64,000 bases of DNA from assembly GCF_000733935.1 (NCBI RefSeq), contig NZ_JPON01000001.1, positions 2,092,501 to 2,156,500 of the forward strand, given 5' to 3'. Under the pieces are notes generated by a model that saw only the letters and a list, made by a program, of their open reading frames with translations, was not told the origin of the DNA and made no database searches. This stretch comes from Methylomarinum vadi. GTDB lineage: Bacteria; Pseudomonadota; Gammaproteobacteria; Methylococcales; Methylomonadaceae. Within the stretch, counting starts at the first letter, position 1. Each line of letters starts with the position of its first letter. Both the position numbers and the translations under genes were made by a program. Positions 45,221 to 56,225 of this stretch are shown here, piece after piece.

Positions 45221-46150
45221 TTATGAAGAGGCGGAGGCGCCCGATGGTTGCGCTGAACGCATGAAGGAAATTGGCGCATCTTCGTCTTTGTCAAATGTCA
45301 CCATTTCCCACGCATCCGGGTCGGCTAACAAAGCCAATAACAATTTGTTGTTCAAAGCGTGCCCCGATTTGAAGCCTTTAAATTCGCCGATCAAACTATG
45401 GCCGAGCAAATAAAGGTCACCGATGGCGTCGAGGATTTTATGTTTGACGAATTCATCGGCATAACGCAAGCCGTCTTCGTTCAACACCTTATCGTCGTCG
45501 ACCACGATGGCATTGTCCAAACTGCCGCCTAAAGCGAGGTTGTTTTCGCGCAAGAATTCGATATCTTTCATGAAACCGAAAGTTCTTGCCCGAGCGACTT
45601 CCTTAACGAAGGTAGTCGTGGAAAAATCCATCACTGCCGTTTTCAAATGATCGGAAAAAGCCGGATGTTCGAAATCGATGGTAAAAGTCACTTTAAATCC
45701 ATCGAACGGTTCAAAAGCGGCCCATTTATCATTATCCTCGACACGAATTGGCTTTTTTATCTTTATATACTGCTTAGGAGATTCCTGTTCCATCACGCCA
45801 GCGGACTGCAATAAAAACACGAATGGTCCGGCACTGCCATCCATGATCGGCACCTCGGGGGCACTGACATCGATAACGGCATTGTCGATACCCAAGCCGG
45901 CCATGGCCGATAACAAATGCTCGACGGTAGCGACCTTAACGCCGTTTTCCACCAGCGTCGTGGATAGCATCGTTTCACCGACATTTTCCGGCTTCGCCCT
46001 AATTATCACCGGTTCCGGCAAATCGATACGACGAAAACTGATCCCGGCATCGGGCTCGGCCGGACGCAAGGTCAGATAAACCTTGTCGCCGGTGTGAAGC
46101 CCTACCCCGGTAGCCCGTATCGTATTTTTTAAAGTTCGCTGTTTAATCAT
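45221..46150 (-). CDS. lpxC: UDP-3-O-acyl-N-acetylglucosamine deacetylase
   Basis: 309 residues. The zinc ligands are in [10 protein letters not shown] and [10 protein letters not shown] (H-x3-D), and the catalytic Glu and His lie in DGSAGPFV and [11 protein letters not shown] contexts. It commits UDP-acyl-GlcNAc to lipid A synthesis. It is the last gene of the dcw cluster, 71 bases after ftsZ. The C-terminal tail past the family core is about ten residues and Ser/Ala rich. Confidence 0.96.
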   Translation of the reverse strand: MIKQRTLKNTIRATGVGLHTGDKVYLTLRPAEPDAGISFRRIDLPEPVIIRAKPENVGETMLSTTLVENGVKVATVEHLLSAMAGLGIDNAVIDVSAPEVPIMDGSAGPFVFLLQSAGVMEQESPKQYIKIKKPIRVEDNDKWAAFEPFDGFKVTFTIDFEHPAFSDHLKTAVMDFSTTTFVKEVARARTFGFMKDIEFLRENNLALGGSLDNAIVVDDDKVLNEDGLRYADEFVKHKILDAIGDLYLLGHSLIGEFKGFKSGHALNNKLLLALLADPDAWEMVTFDKDEDAPISFMRSAQPSGASASS

Positions 46151-46221
46151 AAAAGTGCTGCTTTTTAAGGCAAAGCGGCAATTTTACCATACTTTTTCAC
46201 CGCAACGACCCCAGGAAAACC

Positions 46222-47376
46222 TCAGTCCGCTTGCCGTCTTAAAAAGGCAGGCACATCCAAGTAATCCAGATCCATGTCATTTTTCGGTTGCGCGCCAAAA
46301 CGGGTCTCCCGATTTTCCTGTCTATTTTTACGGATCACGGTCGGTTTATCCAACACATCGTAATTCAGTTCTCCGGTCGCGGCTTTTTGCACTAGTTTAA
46401 CCGGCGCCGGTGCCACCGCTTTCTCACCCATGCCTGTCGCGACGACCGTGACCTTGATGGCATCGCCCATGTCCGGATTAATAGCGGTACCGATTTTCAT
46501 ATCGGCATCTTCGGAGGCAAAGGCATGCATGATACTGCCGATTTCGTCAAACTCGGTCAGATCCATTTCCGCCGCGGAGATATTTACCAGAATGCCCTTA
46601 GCCCCCTGCAAACTGATGTCTTCCAGTAATGGGCAGGCGATCGCTTTTTCCGCCGCTTCCCTGGCCCGGTTATCGCCATCGGCAACTCCCGACCCCATGA
46701 TTGCGGTCCCCATGTTGCTCATCACCGTTTTGACATCGGCGAAATCGACGTTGATCAGCCCCGGATGGGTAATCAGTTCGGTAATACCCTGGACCGCATC
46801 CAACAATACATCATTGGCCGCCTTGAACGCGTTGGTCAACGACAAGTTGTTACCCAGCACCGGCAATAATTTTTGGTTGGGAATAATAATCAGTGAATCA
46901 ACATGCTTTTCCAAATCCCTGATACCTGCCTCCGCGACGGCTTTTTTCTTTTTGCCCTCGAATTCGAATGGTTTCGTCACTACTGCAACGGTCAGAATAC
47001 CGAGCTCTTTAGCCACTTCGGCGATTACCGAAATCGCGCCGGTGCCGGTTCCGCCTCCCATGCCCGCGGTCAGGAAAATCATGTCTGATCCATCGATCTC
47101 TTCCTTGATGCGGTCTTTATTTTCTTCCGCCGCTTGTCGGCCGATTTCCGGCTTGGTTCCTGCCCCCAAACCCTTGGTCAATTCGACGCCCAGCTGGATT
47201 TTGGTTTCCACTTTCAGGCCGCGCAATGCCTGGGCATCGGTATTCGCACAAATAAAGTGAACCCCGTCGATATGGCTATCGACCATATGATCCACCGCGT
47301 TACCGCCGCCGCCACCGACACCGATGACTTTAATGACGGCATTCTCACTACACATATCCATCAATTCATATTTCAT
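46222..47376 (-). CDS. ftsZ: Cell division protein FtsZ
   Basis: 384 residues. It has the GTP-binding signature GGGTGTGA, GVGGGGGNAVDHM near the N-terminus, the T7-loop NVDFADVKTVM, a short variable linker and the C-terminal peptide LDVPAFLRRQ that binds FtsA and ZipA. The tubulin-like protein forms the Z-ring. Two ATGs are in frame (47382 and 47376); the second is at the right distance from AGAGGG and is preferred. Confidence 0.97.
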   Translation of the reverse strand: MKYELMDMCSENAVIKVIGVGGGGGNAVDHMVDSHIDGVHFICANTDAQALRGLKVETKIQLGVELTKGLGAGTKPEIGRQAAEENKDRIKEEIDGSDMIFLTAGMGGGTGTGAISVIAEVAKELGILTVAVVTKPFEFEGKKKKAVAEAGIRDLEKHVDSLIIIPNQKLLPVLGNNLSLTNAFKAANDVLLDAVQGITELITHPGLINVDFADVKTVMSNMGTAIMGSGVADGDNRAREAAEKAIACPLLEDISLQGAKGILVNISAAEMDLTEFDEIGSIMHAFASEDADMKIGTAINPDMGDAIKVTVVATGMGEKAVAPAPVKLVQKAATGELNYDVLDKPTVIRKNRQENRETRFGAQPKNDMDLDYLDVPAFLRRQAD

Positions 47377-47406
47377 TGTCATGCCCTCTAACCTCTAGTG
47401 TTTCTT

Positions 47407-48633
47407 TTAAAAATTACCTTGAAACCAGCTTTTCATTTTTGCCAACAGACCGGTGCCCTCATCACTCAGCCCCTCGGCTCTACCCTGGTGTTCTTTCCCA
47501 TACATCAGTAATCCCACCCCCGTGGAATAAATCGGGTTTAGTACCACATCGGTCAATCCCGATACATGTTGTGGCAAACCCATGCGAACCGGCATGTGGA
47601 AAACTTCCTCCGCCAATTCGACCAATCCTTTCACTTTTGAACTACCGCCGGTCAAAACCATGCCGGCGGCGATCAATTCCTCATAACCGCTACGGCGTAA
47701 TTCGGACTGAACCAACAGCATCAACTCCTCGTAGCGCGGCTCTATGATTTCCGCCAGATTTTGCGCCGAAATTTTTCTCGGTTCCCGGTCTCCAATACTG
47801 GGAACATCGATCATTTGCTGGCCGTCGGCCAGCTGGGTCAACGCGCAGGCATACTCCTTTTTGATTTCCTCGGCGTTTTTGGTCGGCGTCCTCAAGGCCA
47901 CGGCGATATCGTTGGTGACCTGATCGCCGGCGATCGGAATCACCGCGGTATGCCTGATTGCGCCATCGGAAAATATCGCGATATCGGTGGTGCCGCCGCC
48001 GATATCGATCAGGCACACCCCTAATTCCTTTTCGTCCTCGGTCAACACCGACGTGCATGAAGCCAATTGCTCCAAGACGATATCTTCGACGTCCAAGCCG
48101 CAACGCCGGATACATTTGATAATGTTTTGCGCCGCGCTGACGCTGCCGGTAACCATATGCACTTTGGCTTCCAGGCGAATGCCGGACATCCCGATTGGCT
48201 CCTTGATGCCATCCTGCTGATCGATCACGAATTCCTGCGGCAAGATATGTAAAATCTTTTGATCCGCCGGAATCGCCACCGCCCTGGCAGAATCAATTAC
48301 CCGATCGATATCGGATTGATTGACTTCCTTATCCTTGATGGCAACAATACCGTGCGAATTCAGACTTCTAATATGACTGCCGGCAATGCCGGCAAACACC
48401 GACTTGATGTGGCACCCCGCCATCAATTCCGCCTCTTCCACCGCCCGCTGAATCGAGTGCACAGTGGATTCGAGATTGACCACAACGCCTTTTTTCAAGC
48501 CTTTCGAAGGCGAGGTACCGATACCGATGACCTCAAGGTCGTCGCCTCCTCGGTATTCGCCGACCACGGCAGCCACCTTGGAAGTACCGATATCCAAACC
48601 CACCAATATATTTCGATCTGTTTTTTTAGCCAT
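47407..48633 (-). CDS. ftsA: Cell division protein FtsA
   Basis: 408 residues with the actin-like ATPase fold: LVGLDIGTSKVAAVVGE, CLIDIGGGTTDIAIF and GMVLTGGSSKVKGLVELAEE. An amphipathic C-terminal helix (LAKMKSWFQGNF) tethers it to the inner membrane. It links the Z-ring to the membrane and recruits later division proteins. It lies 12 bases after ftsQ and 30 bases before ftsZ. Confidence 0.96.
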   Translation of the reverse strand: MAKKTDRNILVGLDIGTSKVAAVVGEYRGGDDLEVIGIGTSPSKGLKKGVVVNLESTVHSIQRAVEEAELMAGCHIKSVFAGIAGSHIRSLNSHGIVAIKDKEVNQSDIDRVIDSARAVAIPADQKILHILPQEFVIDQQDGIKEPIGMSGIRLEAKVHMVTGSVSAAQNIIKCIRRCGLDVEDIVLEQLASCTSVLTEDEKELGVCLIDIGGGTTDIAIFSDGAIRHTAVIPIAGDQVTNDIAVALRTPTKNAEEIKKEYACALTQLADGQQMIDVPSIGDREPRKISAQNLAEIIEPRYEELMLLVQSELRRSGYEELIAAGMVLTGGSSKVKGLVELAEEVFHMPVRMGLPQHVSGLTDVVLNPIYSTGVGLLMYGKEHQGRAEGLSDEGTGLLAKMKSWFQGNF

Positions 48634-48645
48634 TTTTTAGTTCTA

Positions 48646-49398
48646 TCACGCCCGCTTCGGCTTCGTATTCATTAATTTTTTCCAATCGATTTGTTCGGCA
48701 TCCTCCTTCCATGTCACCGCATAACCGTTGGGGTACCTCAAGTCCACGCTAGCCATCATCGCTATCCTTTCCTCGCCCAATAAATCAACGGTTCGCAAAA
48801 ATCGCTGGATATTTTCCAACGGCGTTTTCCTGCCCAATTTGATTTCCAAGCCACTGGCCAAAACCACCTTCCAGGCCCGCCTTTCATTGACGGCAAATTC
48901 CTTGAGCAGCATCGCCCGGTCCCGCAATGCGACGCTTAATCCCTTCATCACTTCCAACAACTTTTTTTGCTGTCCTTCGGGCCCCGTAATCAAGGGTAAT
49001 CGAGCAAACTGATCCACATTGCCGGGCACGAATAAATTGCCTTGGTTATTCAGCAAGCTCCGTTCGCCCCAGCGTGCAACCGGGCGTTGCTCACTGACCG
49101 TGACCTTCAAGGCATCCGGCCAAATCCGCTGAACCTCGACCTGGTCCGCCCACGGCAGCTCTTCAACGGCCGCCTGGATTTGTTGCAGATCGGCATTGTA
49201 GAAACCATGCATGACCTGCTTTGCCAATACCCGTTTAATGGTATCTTTGGCAATGTATTGAAACGCCCCTTCCACCCTGACATATCTGACCGGCATCCAA
49301 TCGGCACCTTGCGCCTTGATCTCCCGCCAACCGATCGTCATTAGCGCCAACATCCCCAAGGTCAGCGACAATATCCTCAAGGCGGCTGCATTATCCAT
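48646..49398 (-). CDS. ftsQ: Cell division protein FtsQ
   Basis: 250 residues: short cytoplasmic tail, one membrane helix (about 7-24), a POTRA domain (starting PVRYVRVEGAFQYI) and the FtsQ/DivIB beta domain. It bridges early and late divisome proteins and binds FtsB/FtsL. Two starts are possible; the ATG at 49398 (MDNAAALR) has a GGAAAG site and overlaps ddlB by 8 bases, while the ATG at 49434 lacks a ribosome site. Confidence 0.93.
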   Translation of the reverse strand: MDNAAALRILSLTLGMLALMTIGWREIKAQGADWMPVRYVRVEGAFQYIAKDTIKRVLAKQVMHGFYNADLQQIQAAVEELPWADQVEVQRIWPDALKVTVSEQRPVARWGERSLLNNQGNLFVPGNVDQFARLPLITGPEGQQKKLLEVMKGLSVALRDRAMLLKEFAVNERRAWKVVLASGLEIKLGRKTPLENIQRFLRTVDLLGEERIAMMASVDLRYPNGYAVTWKEDAEQIDWKKLMNTKPKRA

Positions 49399-50326
49399 CG
49401 CAACTGCTTTCCAAAATCCGCCAAACCAACTCATCGAAACCGATTCCAGCCGCTTTTGCCGCCATCGGCACCAGGCTGTGATCGGTCATACCCGGCACGG
49501 TATTGACTTCGATCAGCTGGATTTGATCGGTTTGATCGATGAAGGCATCGACTCTGGCCCAACCTTTTATCGCCAAACCTTCACAGGCTTGAACGGCCAA
49601 TTGTTGCACAGCCTGCTCCCGCTTCGCCTCGAGACCGCAAGGACAATGGTATTGGGTGGTATCGGCCCGGTATTTTGCCTCGAAATCATAAAACTGATTA
49701 GGCGTCTGCAGGCGAATGACCGGCAAGGCCTCGCCATCTAGTACGGCAATGGTAAATTCCTGTCCATGAACCCATTGTTCCGCATAGACATCACAACCAT
49801 AACCCGCCGCCAGTTGATAAGCCTGCCTCAGTTCGGCCTCGTCATTGGCCTTGCTCATGCCCAGACTGGAACCTTCCTGGGCCGGCTTGACGATTAGCGG
49901 AAATCCCAACTGCTCGCTGCAGGCTTCGATGTCCGCCTCATCTTTCAATAATCTCCATTGCGGTGTGCTCAGCCCCATGCCTTGCCAGCACAACTTGGTG
50001 CGCAACTTATCCATCGCCAACGCCGAGGCCATCACGCCGGAACCGGTACAGGGCAAATGCAATACTTCCAACACTGCCTGCAACACACCATCCTCACCTC
50101 CTCGGCCGTGGATGATATTGAATACCCGGTCGAACTGCCGTCCGGACAAGGCTTCTATCGGACTGCCGGTGACATCGATCACTTCGGCATCGACACCCAA
50201 ACGACGCAATGCCGAGAAAACGGCGTTGCCGCTATTCAGTGAAATTTCCCGTTCCGCCGCCGTTCCTCCCATCAATACCGCGACCTTGCCGAAATCTGCA
50301 GCATTTTTAATGCGCAAAGCTCTCAT
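49391..50326 (-). CDS. ddlB: D-alanine--D-alanine ligase
   Basis: 311 residues of the ATP-grasp family. GGTAAEREISLNSG binds the first D-alanine region, VKPAQEGSSLGMSK the ATP, and IEVNTVPGMTDHSLVP the metals and second substrate. It makes the D-Ala-D-Ala dipeptide for peptidoglycan. The ATG at 50326 overlaps the murB stop as ATGA and follows GGGGGACC, so it is preferred to a start 21 bases upstream. Confidence 0.95.
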   Translation of the reverse strand: MRALRIKNAADFGKVAVLMGGTAAEREISLNSGNAVFSALRRLGVDAEVIDVTGSPIEALSGRQFDRVFNIIHGRGGEDGVLQAVLEVLHLPCTGSGVMASALAMDKLRTKLCWQGMGLSTPQWRLLKDEADIEACSEQLGFPLIVKPAQEGSSLGMSKANDEAELRQAYQLAAGYGCDVYAEQWVHGQEFTIAVLDGEALPVIRLQTPNQFYDFEAKYRADTTQYHCPCGLEAKREQAVQQLAVQACEGLAIKGWARVDAFIDQTDQIQLIEVNTVPGMTDHSLVPMAAKAAGIGFDELVWRILESSCDG

Positions 50327-51213
50327 AGCGGGTCCCCCACCATACAAACTTCGGTTTCCAACTGAATGCCGTGCTTACCCCGTACTCGTTCCTGAATGCG
50401 AGCTATCAATTGCTCGATTTCCGCCGCCGTGGCATCACCCTTGTTTTCGATAAAATTGGCATGCTTTTCGGAAACGCAGGCGCCGCCGACGCAAAAACCT
50501 TTCAGCCCGCAATCCTCGATCAAGCGCGCCGCATAATCGCCTGGCGGGTTCTTGAATACGGAACCGCACGTCGGTTTATTGGTCGGTTGCGTCAGCGCCC
50601 GCTGCTCCAGCAATGCCTTGATTTTCTGCTGACTCAATTCCGCATCTCCCTTCTCCAGAACCAACTCCGCCGATAAAAACCATTCCTGATCCGGCCCTTG
50701 CACCGAGCGATAAGCCACGGCAAATTCCTGTTTATTCCTGTTACATACCTGCCCATGCCGATTCACGACTTCAACCTTATCGACGATATTCCAGGTTTCG
50801 CCGCCAAACGCGCCGGCATTCATTTTCAAGGCACCGCCCATCGTTCCGGGTATCCCGGCCAGGAACTCGGCTCCGGTCAGGCCCAGATCGCCACAAAACC
50901 TGGCGACATGTGCGCATGGCACGCCGGCCTCGACATACACCCGCGCGGAGTCGATCAGTTTCATGTCCTTCAATCGGCTCCGGGTGTTGACCACCGTGCC
51001 GCGTATCCCGCCGTCTCGCACCAGCAAGTTACTGCCCAGTCCCAGCCAGAAAATAGGCTGCCCTGCCGGCAGGCCGGCGAGAAAACGAATCAAGTCGTCC
51101 TTGTTCTCCGGCAAATACATTTGATCCGCCGGCCCCCCGACCCGCCAGCTGGTGTACTTAGCCAACGGCTCGTTGCGCAATAATTTGGCTTTATTGCTCG
51201 TTTCGGCAATCAT
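50323..51213 (-). CDS. murB: UDP-N-acetylenolpyruvoylglucosamine reductase
   Basis: 296 residues, the type II (short) MurB form. [18 protein letters not shown] and [16 protein letters not shown] bind [22 protein letters not shown] continues the FAD domain, and [20 protein letters not shown] carries the catalytic serine. It reduces UDP-GlcNAc-enolpyruvate to UDP-MurNAc with NADPH. Both ends overlap neighbours by four bases. Confidence 0.95.
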   Translation of the reverse strand: MIAETSNKAKLLRNEPLAKYTSWRVGGPADQMYLPENKDDLIRFLAGLPAGQPIFWLGLGSNLLVRDGGIRGTVVNTRSRLKDMKLIDSARVYVEAGVPCAHVARFCGDLGLTGAEFLAGIPGTMGGALKMNAGAFGGETWNIVDKVEVVNRHGQVCNRNKQEFAVAYRSVQGPDQEWFLSAELVLEKGDAELSQQKIKALLEQRALTQPTNKPTCGSVFKNPPGDYAARLIEDCGLKGFCVGGACVSEKHANFIENKGDATAAEIEQLIARIQERVRGKHGIQLETEVCMVGDPL

Positions 51214-52643
51214 GAGCGCAGAACCTCCGCCAATTGTTGGGGTAATTCCGCGGCAATCTGTCCGACATTACCGGCCCCCATGGTCAGAATCACATCGTCT
51301 TTTTGCACCATGGCCGCCAATATCCGCGGCAATTCGTCCCGGTTCAGGACGAATACCGGTTCTACCTGGCCCCGCACTCTAATGGCGCGGCACAGGGTTT
51401 TGCTGTCGGCGCCGTTAATCGGTTCCTCGCCGGCGGGATAAATATCCAGCAACAGCAACACATCCACCGTCGACAGAACTTCGACGAACTCCTCGAACAA
51501 ATCCCGGGTCCGGGTATAACGGTGCGGTTGGAATATCACCAACGACCGTCTGTCGGGCCAAGCCTGACGCAATGCCTCCAAGGTTGCCGCCACCTCCTTT
51601 GGGTGATGGCCGTAATCGTCGACCAGAGTCAGCTTGCCGCCGGCATAATCGATCTCGCCGTTAATTTGAAAACGCCGGCCTATGCCGGTGAATTCTCCCA
51701 GGCTACAAATGATCGCCCGGTCATCCACCTCCAGGCTGGTCGCGATCGCGATCGCCGCCAATGAATTCAACATATTGTGCCACCCCGGCATGTTCAATGT
51801 GACCTTCAGCGGCGCATGTTCCTCGCCGCGCAAGACGGTAAAACGCGTTTGCATGCCGTCCTGCACGATATCGACGGCACGCACATCGGCCTCCTCATGC
51901 ACGCCATAGGTCTTCACCGGTTTCGAGACGCGCGGCAAGATCTCCCTGACACCCTCATCGTCCATGCACAACACCGCCAGTCCGTAAAAAGGCAAATGAT
52001 GTAAAAATTCGAGAAAGGTCTGTTGCAGGCGCTGATAATCGCCGCCGTAGGTTTCCATGTGATCCTGGTCGATATTGGTGACGACCGCGATCATCGGTTG
52101 CAAATAGAGAAAGGACGCATCGCTTTCATCCGCTTCCGCCACCAGGTATTGGCCCAGGCCCAACCTGGCATTCGCGCCGGCGCTGTTGAGCCTGCCGCCG
52201 ATAACGAATGTCGGATCGAGACCGCCCTCGGCCAGCATGCTCGCCGTCAAACTGGTCGTGGTGGTCTTGCCGTGGGTACCGGCGACAGCGATACCGAAGC
52301 GGAAACGCATCAACTCCGCCAGCATCTCCGCCCGCGGAATGATAGGTATGCGCCGTTCGTAGGCGCCCTTGACCTCGGGATTTTCGCGGTTCACCGCCGT
52401 TGAAGTCACCACCACGTCGACGCCGTCGATATGACTTTCGTCGTGGCCGTAGTACACCGACACGCCTAATTGTTCCAGGCGACGGGTGACGGCACTTTCC
52501 TTGACATCGGAACCGGAAACGCGATAACCGAGATTCGACAAAACCTCGGCAATTCCGCACATGCCGGTGCCGCCGATACCGACGAAATGGATCCGGTCGA
52601 TATTGCTCAACAACTGGGCTGGATGAAGGTCCGGTCTGTTCAT
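51210..52643 (-). CDS. murC: UDP-N-acetylmuramate--L-alanine ligase
   Basis: 477 residues. [16 protein letters not shown] at the N-terminus binds the UDP part, [12 protein letters not shown] is the ATP-binding P-loop, and [10 protein letters not shown] is the usual C-terminal motif. It adds L-alanine to UDP-MurNAc. It overlaps murG and murB by four bases each (ATGA). Confidence 0.96.
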   Translation of the reverse strand: MNRPDLHPAQLLSNIDRIHFVGIGGTGMCGIAEVLSNLGYRVSGSDVKESAVTRRLEQLGVSVYYGHDESHIDGVDVVVTSTAVNRENPEVKGAYERRIPIIPRAEMLAELMRFRFGIAVAGTHGKTTTTSLTASMLAEGGLDPTFVIGGRLNSAGANARLGLGQYLVAEADESDASFLYLQPMIAVVTNIDQDHMETYGGDYQRLQQTFLEFLHHLPFYGLAVLCMDDEGVREILPRVSKPVKTYGVHEEADVRAVDIVQDGMQTRFTVLRGEEHAPLKVTLNMPGWHNMLNSLAAIAIATSLEVDDRAIICSLGEFTGIGRRFQINGEIDYAGGKLTLVDDYGHHPKEVAATLEALRQAWPDRRSLVIFQPHRYTRTRDLFEEFVEVLSTVDVLLLLDIYPAGEEPINGADSKTLCRAIRVRGQVEPVFVLNRDELPRILAAMVQKDDVILTMGAGNVGQIAAELPQQLAEVLRS

Positions 52644-53695
52644 ACAGCGGCCTCGCAGAAATCGGCCACCATCTTGGTAGCATCCGGTCGCGCCAACTTT
52701 CTGGCCATCCGGCTCATCTCGGCCTGGTCGGCCATTATTTTTTCCACTGCTTGTTTCAATGTTTTTTCGTTCAAATCTTGCTGGGGCAATAAAATACCGG
52801 CCCCGGCATCGGTTAAATATCGGGCATTGGCACTTTGGTGGTCATCGATCGCATGCGGCAACGGCACCAGGATCGCCGGCAAGCCGGCTGCGGCCACCTC
52901 GCTGACCGTCATCGCCCCGGCTCGGCAAATCACTAAATCGGCCCAGCGGTAGGCAGCCGCCATGTCGTCGATAAACGCCACGGTCATGGCCCGTAAGTGC
53001 AGCGCTCGATAATGTTGCTTGACCTGCTCACACATCGGCTGACCGGTTTGATGCCTGATCTCGACATTGCTCAACGGCGCCAATGCCGCCGGCACCGTTT
53101 CATTCAATACTTGCGCCCCCTGACTGCCGCCAACCACCAAGATCCTCAAGGGCCGTCCGCTGTCGCTGTTCCACGGCTCTTTCTCCGGCAATGCCAAAAA
53201 ATCCTTCCGTAACGGATTGCCGGTGCAAATCGCCTCGGCTTCCTGGCCGAAACTTCCCGGAAACGCCTCCATAACCTTTTTCGCCCGTTTTACTAGTAAA
53301 CGGTTAGTGGTTCCCGGCACCCGGTTTTGCTCGTGGATCAACAACGGCACGCCCAGCACTTTACTCATCAATCCGCCAGGGCCGGCGACAAATCCGCCCA
53401 TGCCCAGCACCACATCGGGTTGCCGTCGGCGCAGAATAAGCAGTGCTTCGCCACAGGCCTTGAACAGTTTGAACACGCCCGTCATTTTGCCGAACCCTCC
53501 TTTACCGCGAATGCCTTCGACCGACAACCAATCGATGTCGATCCCATTTTCAGGGACAACCCGGCTCTCGATACCGCGACGGGTGCCGAGCCAACTGACC
53601 CGCCATCCTCGCTCCCGTAACTCCTGGGCGACCGCCAGTGCGGGAAAAACATGTCCGCCGGTCCCGCCGGCCATGATCACGATGCGCTTGCCCAT
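52640..53695 (-). CDS. murG: UDP-GlcNAc:undecaprenyl-PP-MurNAc-pentapeptide GlcNAc transferase
   Basis: 351 residues of the GT-B fold. [16 protein letters not shown] is the first G-loop, [13 protein letters not shown] the third, and [27 protein letters not shown] the UDP-GlcNAc site. It makes lipid II on the inner face of the membrane. It overlaps ftsW by 19 bases and murC by four. Confidence 0.96.
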   Translation of the reverse strand: MGKRIVIMAGGTGGHVFPALAVAQELRERGWRVSWLGTRRGIESRVVPENGIDIDWLSVEGIRGKGGFGKMTGVFKLFKACGEALLILRRRQPDVVLGMGGFVAGPGGLMSKVLGVPLLIHEQNRVPGTTNRLLVKRAKKVMEAFPGSFGQEAEAICTGNPLRKDFLALPEKEPWNSDSGRPLRILVVGGSQGAQVLNETVPAALAPLSNVEIRHQTGQPMCEQVKQHYRALHLRAMTVAFIDDMAAAYRWADLVICRAGAMTVSEVAAAGLPAILVPLPHAIDDHQSANARYLTDAGAGILLPQQDLNEKTLKQAVEKIMADQAEMSRMARKLARPDATKMVADFCEAAV

Positions 53696-54858
53696 TCCGT
53701 TTTACCTTTTGGCGCGTTTTTCAACCGTTCGGTCACCTCGCTGTTGACCCGAAATAACACCGCCATCGCCGCGCACATGACGATCATGCTGCCGCCGCCA
53801 TAACTCATCAACGGCAATGTCAGCCCCTTGGTTGGCAGCATGCCCATATTGACGCCCATGTTGACGAAGGCCTGAAAGCCGAACCAGATTCCCAAGCCGT
53901 AGGCGACAAACGCGGCGAAAGGCTGGCCCGCTCGCTCGGCTTTCGCGGCAATCAGGAAGGCCCGCCGCAACAACAATGTAAACAAGGCGATCACCGACAA
54001 CACGCCGGCCAACCCCAGTTCCTCACCCAATACCGAAAAAAGAAAATCGGTATGCGCCTCGGGCAAATAAAACAATTTCTGTATGCCGTTACCCAGACCG
54101 ACGCCGAACACTTCGCCGCGGCCGAATGAGATCAATGCCTGGACCAATTGGAAACCCGTATTTCTGGCATCCGCCCAGGGGTTGATGAAGGCCGTCACCC
54201 GCGCCAGCCGATAAGGCGAAATCCAAACCAGCAATCCGGCCAATAGGGCGACTAGGGCCAGCAAAATTAGGAACTGTTGCAACCGGGCGCCGCCCAGATA
54301 CATGATGCCCATCGCAATCGTCAAGATAACCACCGCCGAGCCGAAGTCGGGCTCCTTCAACAACAGCCCGCAGGCGATCGAAAACAACAACAGCGGCCGC
54401 AACAACCCATAAGCGGACTGCGTGACATCCTCCCGGTGCCTAACCACATAGCCGGCCATGTAAATAACCGAAACAAATTTTACGGCTTCGGAAACCTGAA
54501 TTCTCAACCCAGCCAGGGACAACCAGCGCATGCTACCGTTTACCTTGATCCCAATCCCAGGGATCAACACGACGACCAATAGCACTAAGCCCCCAATAAA
54601 CAGCCACGCGCCGGATTTCTCCCAGACCGAAAGCGGCACTGCGGCGATCACGACCGCAACCATCAATCCCATGACAATGTGGATCAACTGGTGTAACGGG
54701 TAATGCATGAAGTCATCGGCCATTTTAACGCCCAAGTGCAATGACGAAGACGCCACCATGACATAACCGATCGATAACAACCCGAGACAAACCATCAGCA
54801 ATTGCTGATCGACATGAAAGCGGATCTGTCTTTTCGCTTGCAACGCTCGCTTGATCAT
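53677..54858 (-). CDS. ftsW: Lipid II polymerase FtsW (SEDS family)
   Basis: 393 residues with about ten membrane helices. The SEDS motifs KEPDFGSAVVI (with the catalytic-region Asp), HTDFLFSVLGEELGLAG and KGLTLPLMSYGGGSMIV are present. With FtsI it makes septal peptidoglycan. The ATG at 54858 overlaps the murD stop by four bases. The C-terminal tail is short and basic. Confidence 0.96.
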   Translation of the reverse strand: MIKRALQAKRQIRFHVDQQLLMVCLGLLSIGYVMVASSSLHLGVKMADDFMHYPLHQLIHIVMGLMVAVVIAAVPLSVWEKSGAWLFIGGLVLLVVVLIPGIGIKVNGSMRWLSLAGLRIQVSEAVKFVSVIYMAGYVVRHREDVTQSAYGLLRPLLLFSIACGLLLKEPDFGSAVVILTIAMGIMYLGGARLQQFLILLALVALLAGLLVWISPYRLARVTAFINPWADARNTGFQLVQALISFGRGEVFGVGLGNGIQKLFYLPEAHTDFLFSVLGEELGLAGVLSVIALFTLLLRRAFLIAAKAERAGQPFAAFVAYGLGIWFGFQAFVNMGVNMGMLPTKGLTLPLMSYGGGSMIVMCAAMAVLFRVNSEVTERLKNAPKGKTEWASAS

Positions 54859-56225
54859 GTCGCCAACTCCCTGACGGCGGCCGCGAATTTATTCCCTCGA
54901 TCGCTATAATTTTTGTATTGATCGAGGCTCGCGCAGGCCGGCGAAAGCAATACGGTATCGCCGGGCTCGGCCAGAGAGGCGGCAATCCGCACCGCCTCTT
55001 TCATATTGGCCGCCGAATAAGTGGGAACGCAGCCGGTCAGCACCGTTTCGATCATGCCAGCATCCTTACCCATCACGATGACGGCCTTGGTTTTTTCCGT
55101 TACCGCCGGAACCAGCTCTTTCATATCCGCTCCTTTGGCATCGCCGCCCGCTATCAATAGGACTTTACGCTCATACCCATGAAGCGCAGCGATACAGGCG
55201 CCGATATTGGTCGCCTTGGAGTCGTTGACCCAGCTAACGCCTTTACTTTCGGCCACTTTCTGCATGCGGTGGTCCAAGCCCTTAAAACTTTTCAGCGCCC
55301 GACACATGGCCGCATCATTGAGTCCCGCCGCCGTTCCCAAGGCTAGCGCCGCCAGGGCGTTGGCAACGTTATGTTTGCCTTCCAGCAGCAATTCCGACCG
55401 CTGCAACAAGGGAGTTTCGTCCCTCATCAAATGACCGCTCACATCGTCCAACCAAAAATCCGCCTTCCTGTTGACCGAAAAGGTCAAACAGTGTCTGCCG
55501 GAATCGCGCATAGCCAAGACGACGGGATCGTCCGCATTCAGCACCATCACGCCATCGCCGCGAAATATCCGTTGTTTTTCGGCCGCATAATCGGCGATGT
55601 TTCGATGCCGGTCGAGATGATCGGGCGAAACGTTCAATACAGTTGCCGCCTTGGCATTGAGCTGGGATGTTCTTTCCAACTGGAAACTGGATAGTTCCAA
55701 TACATACAAATCCGCATCTTGCCGCAACAAATCGAGGGCCGGCGTGCCCAGGTTGCCGCCGATGGCGGTTTTCACGCCCGCGGCATTACCCATCGCGCCT
55801 AGCATCGTGGTAACGGTGCTTTTGCCGTTCGATCCGGTAATAGCCACCACCGGTTTATCGGCAACGCAAGCAAATAAGTCGATATCGCTGATAATACTGA
55901 CACCCAACGCGACCGCCCTATGAATGGCATCTTCTTGCAACGACACGCCGGGACTGACCACCAGGTGGGTAGCGACATCCAACGCGGCTTGGTCGAAACC
56001 GCCGGTAAAAACCGGAACGTCCGGCATCGCTTCGGCCAGGCGATCGATCAAAGGCGGTTTATCGCGACTGTCCACCACGGCAAAACGGATACCCAAATCG
56101 TGCAAAAACTCGGCGACGGAAAAGCCGGTTGCGCCAAGGCCGATGATCAGTACCTTGGACTGTTGCCGGTTCAAAGCAAAGCGTTGTTCCAATGTCGTGA
56201 ACAGGACTGCACTATCCATCGTCAT
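54855..56225 (-). CDS. murD: UDP-N-acetylmuramoyl-L-alanine--D-glutamate ligase
   Basis: 456 residues. [16 protein letters not shown] binds [18 protein letters not shown] is the ATP loop, [10 protein letters not shown] the metal segment, and [19 protein letters not shown] the C-terminal motif. It adds D-glutamate. The ATG at 56225 makes an ATGA overlap with mraY; a second ATG two codons in is also possible. Confidence 0.96.
   Translation of the reverse strand: MTMDSAVLFTTLEQRFALNRQQSKVLIIGLGATGFSVAEFLHDLGIRFAVVDSRDKPPLIDRLAEAMPDVPVFTGGFDQAALDVATHLVVSPGVSLQEDAIHRAVALGVSIISDIDLFACVADKPVVAITGSNGKSTVTTMLGAMGNAAGVKTAIGGNLGTPALDLLRQDADLYVLELSSFQLERTSQLNAKAATVLNVSPDHLDRHRNIADYAAEKQRIFRGDGVMVLNADDPVVLAMRDSGRHCLTFSVNRKADFWLDDVSGHLMRDETPLLQRSELLLEGKHNVANALAALALGTAAGLNDAAMCRALKSFKGLDHRMQKVAESKGVSWVNDSKATNIGACIAALHGYERKVLLIAGGDAKGADMKELVPAVTEKTKAVIVMGKDAGMIETVLTGCVPTYSAANMKEAVRIAASLAEPGDTVLLSPACASLDQYKNYSDRGNKFAAAVRELAT

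Noticed and set aside
46430-47260. 276-codon plus-strand open frame opposite ftsZ
   Set aside because: It is a shadow of ftsZ on the other strand; the protein has no family features and no ribosome site.
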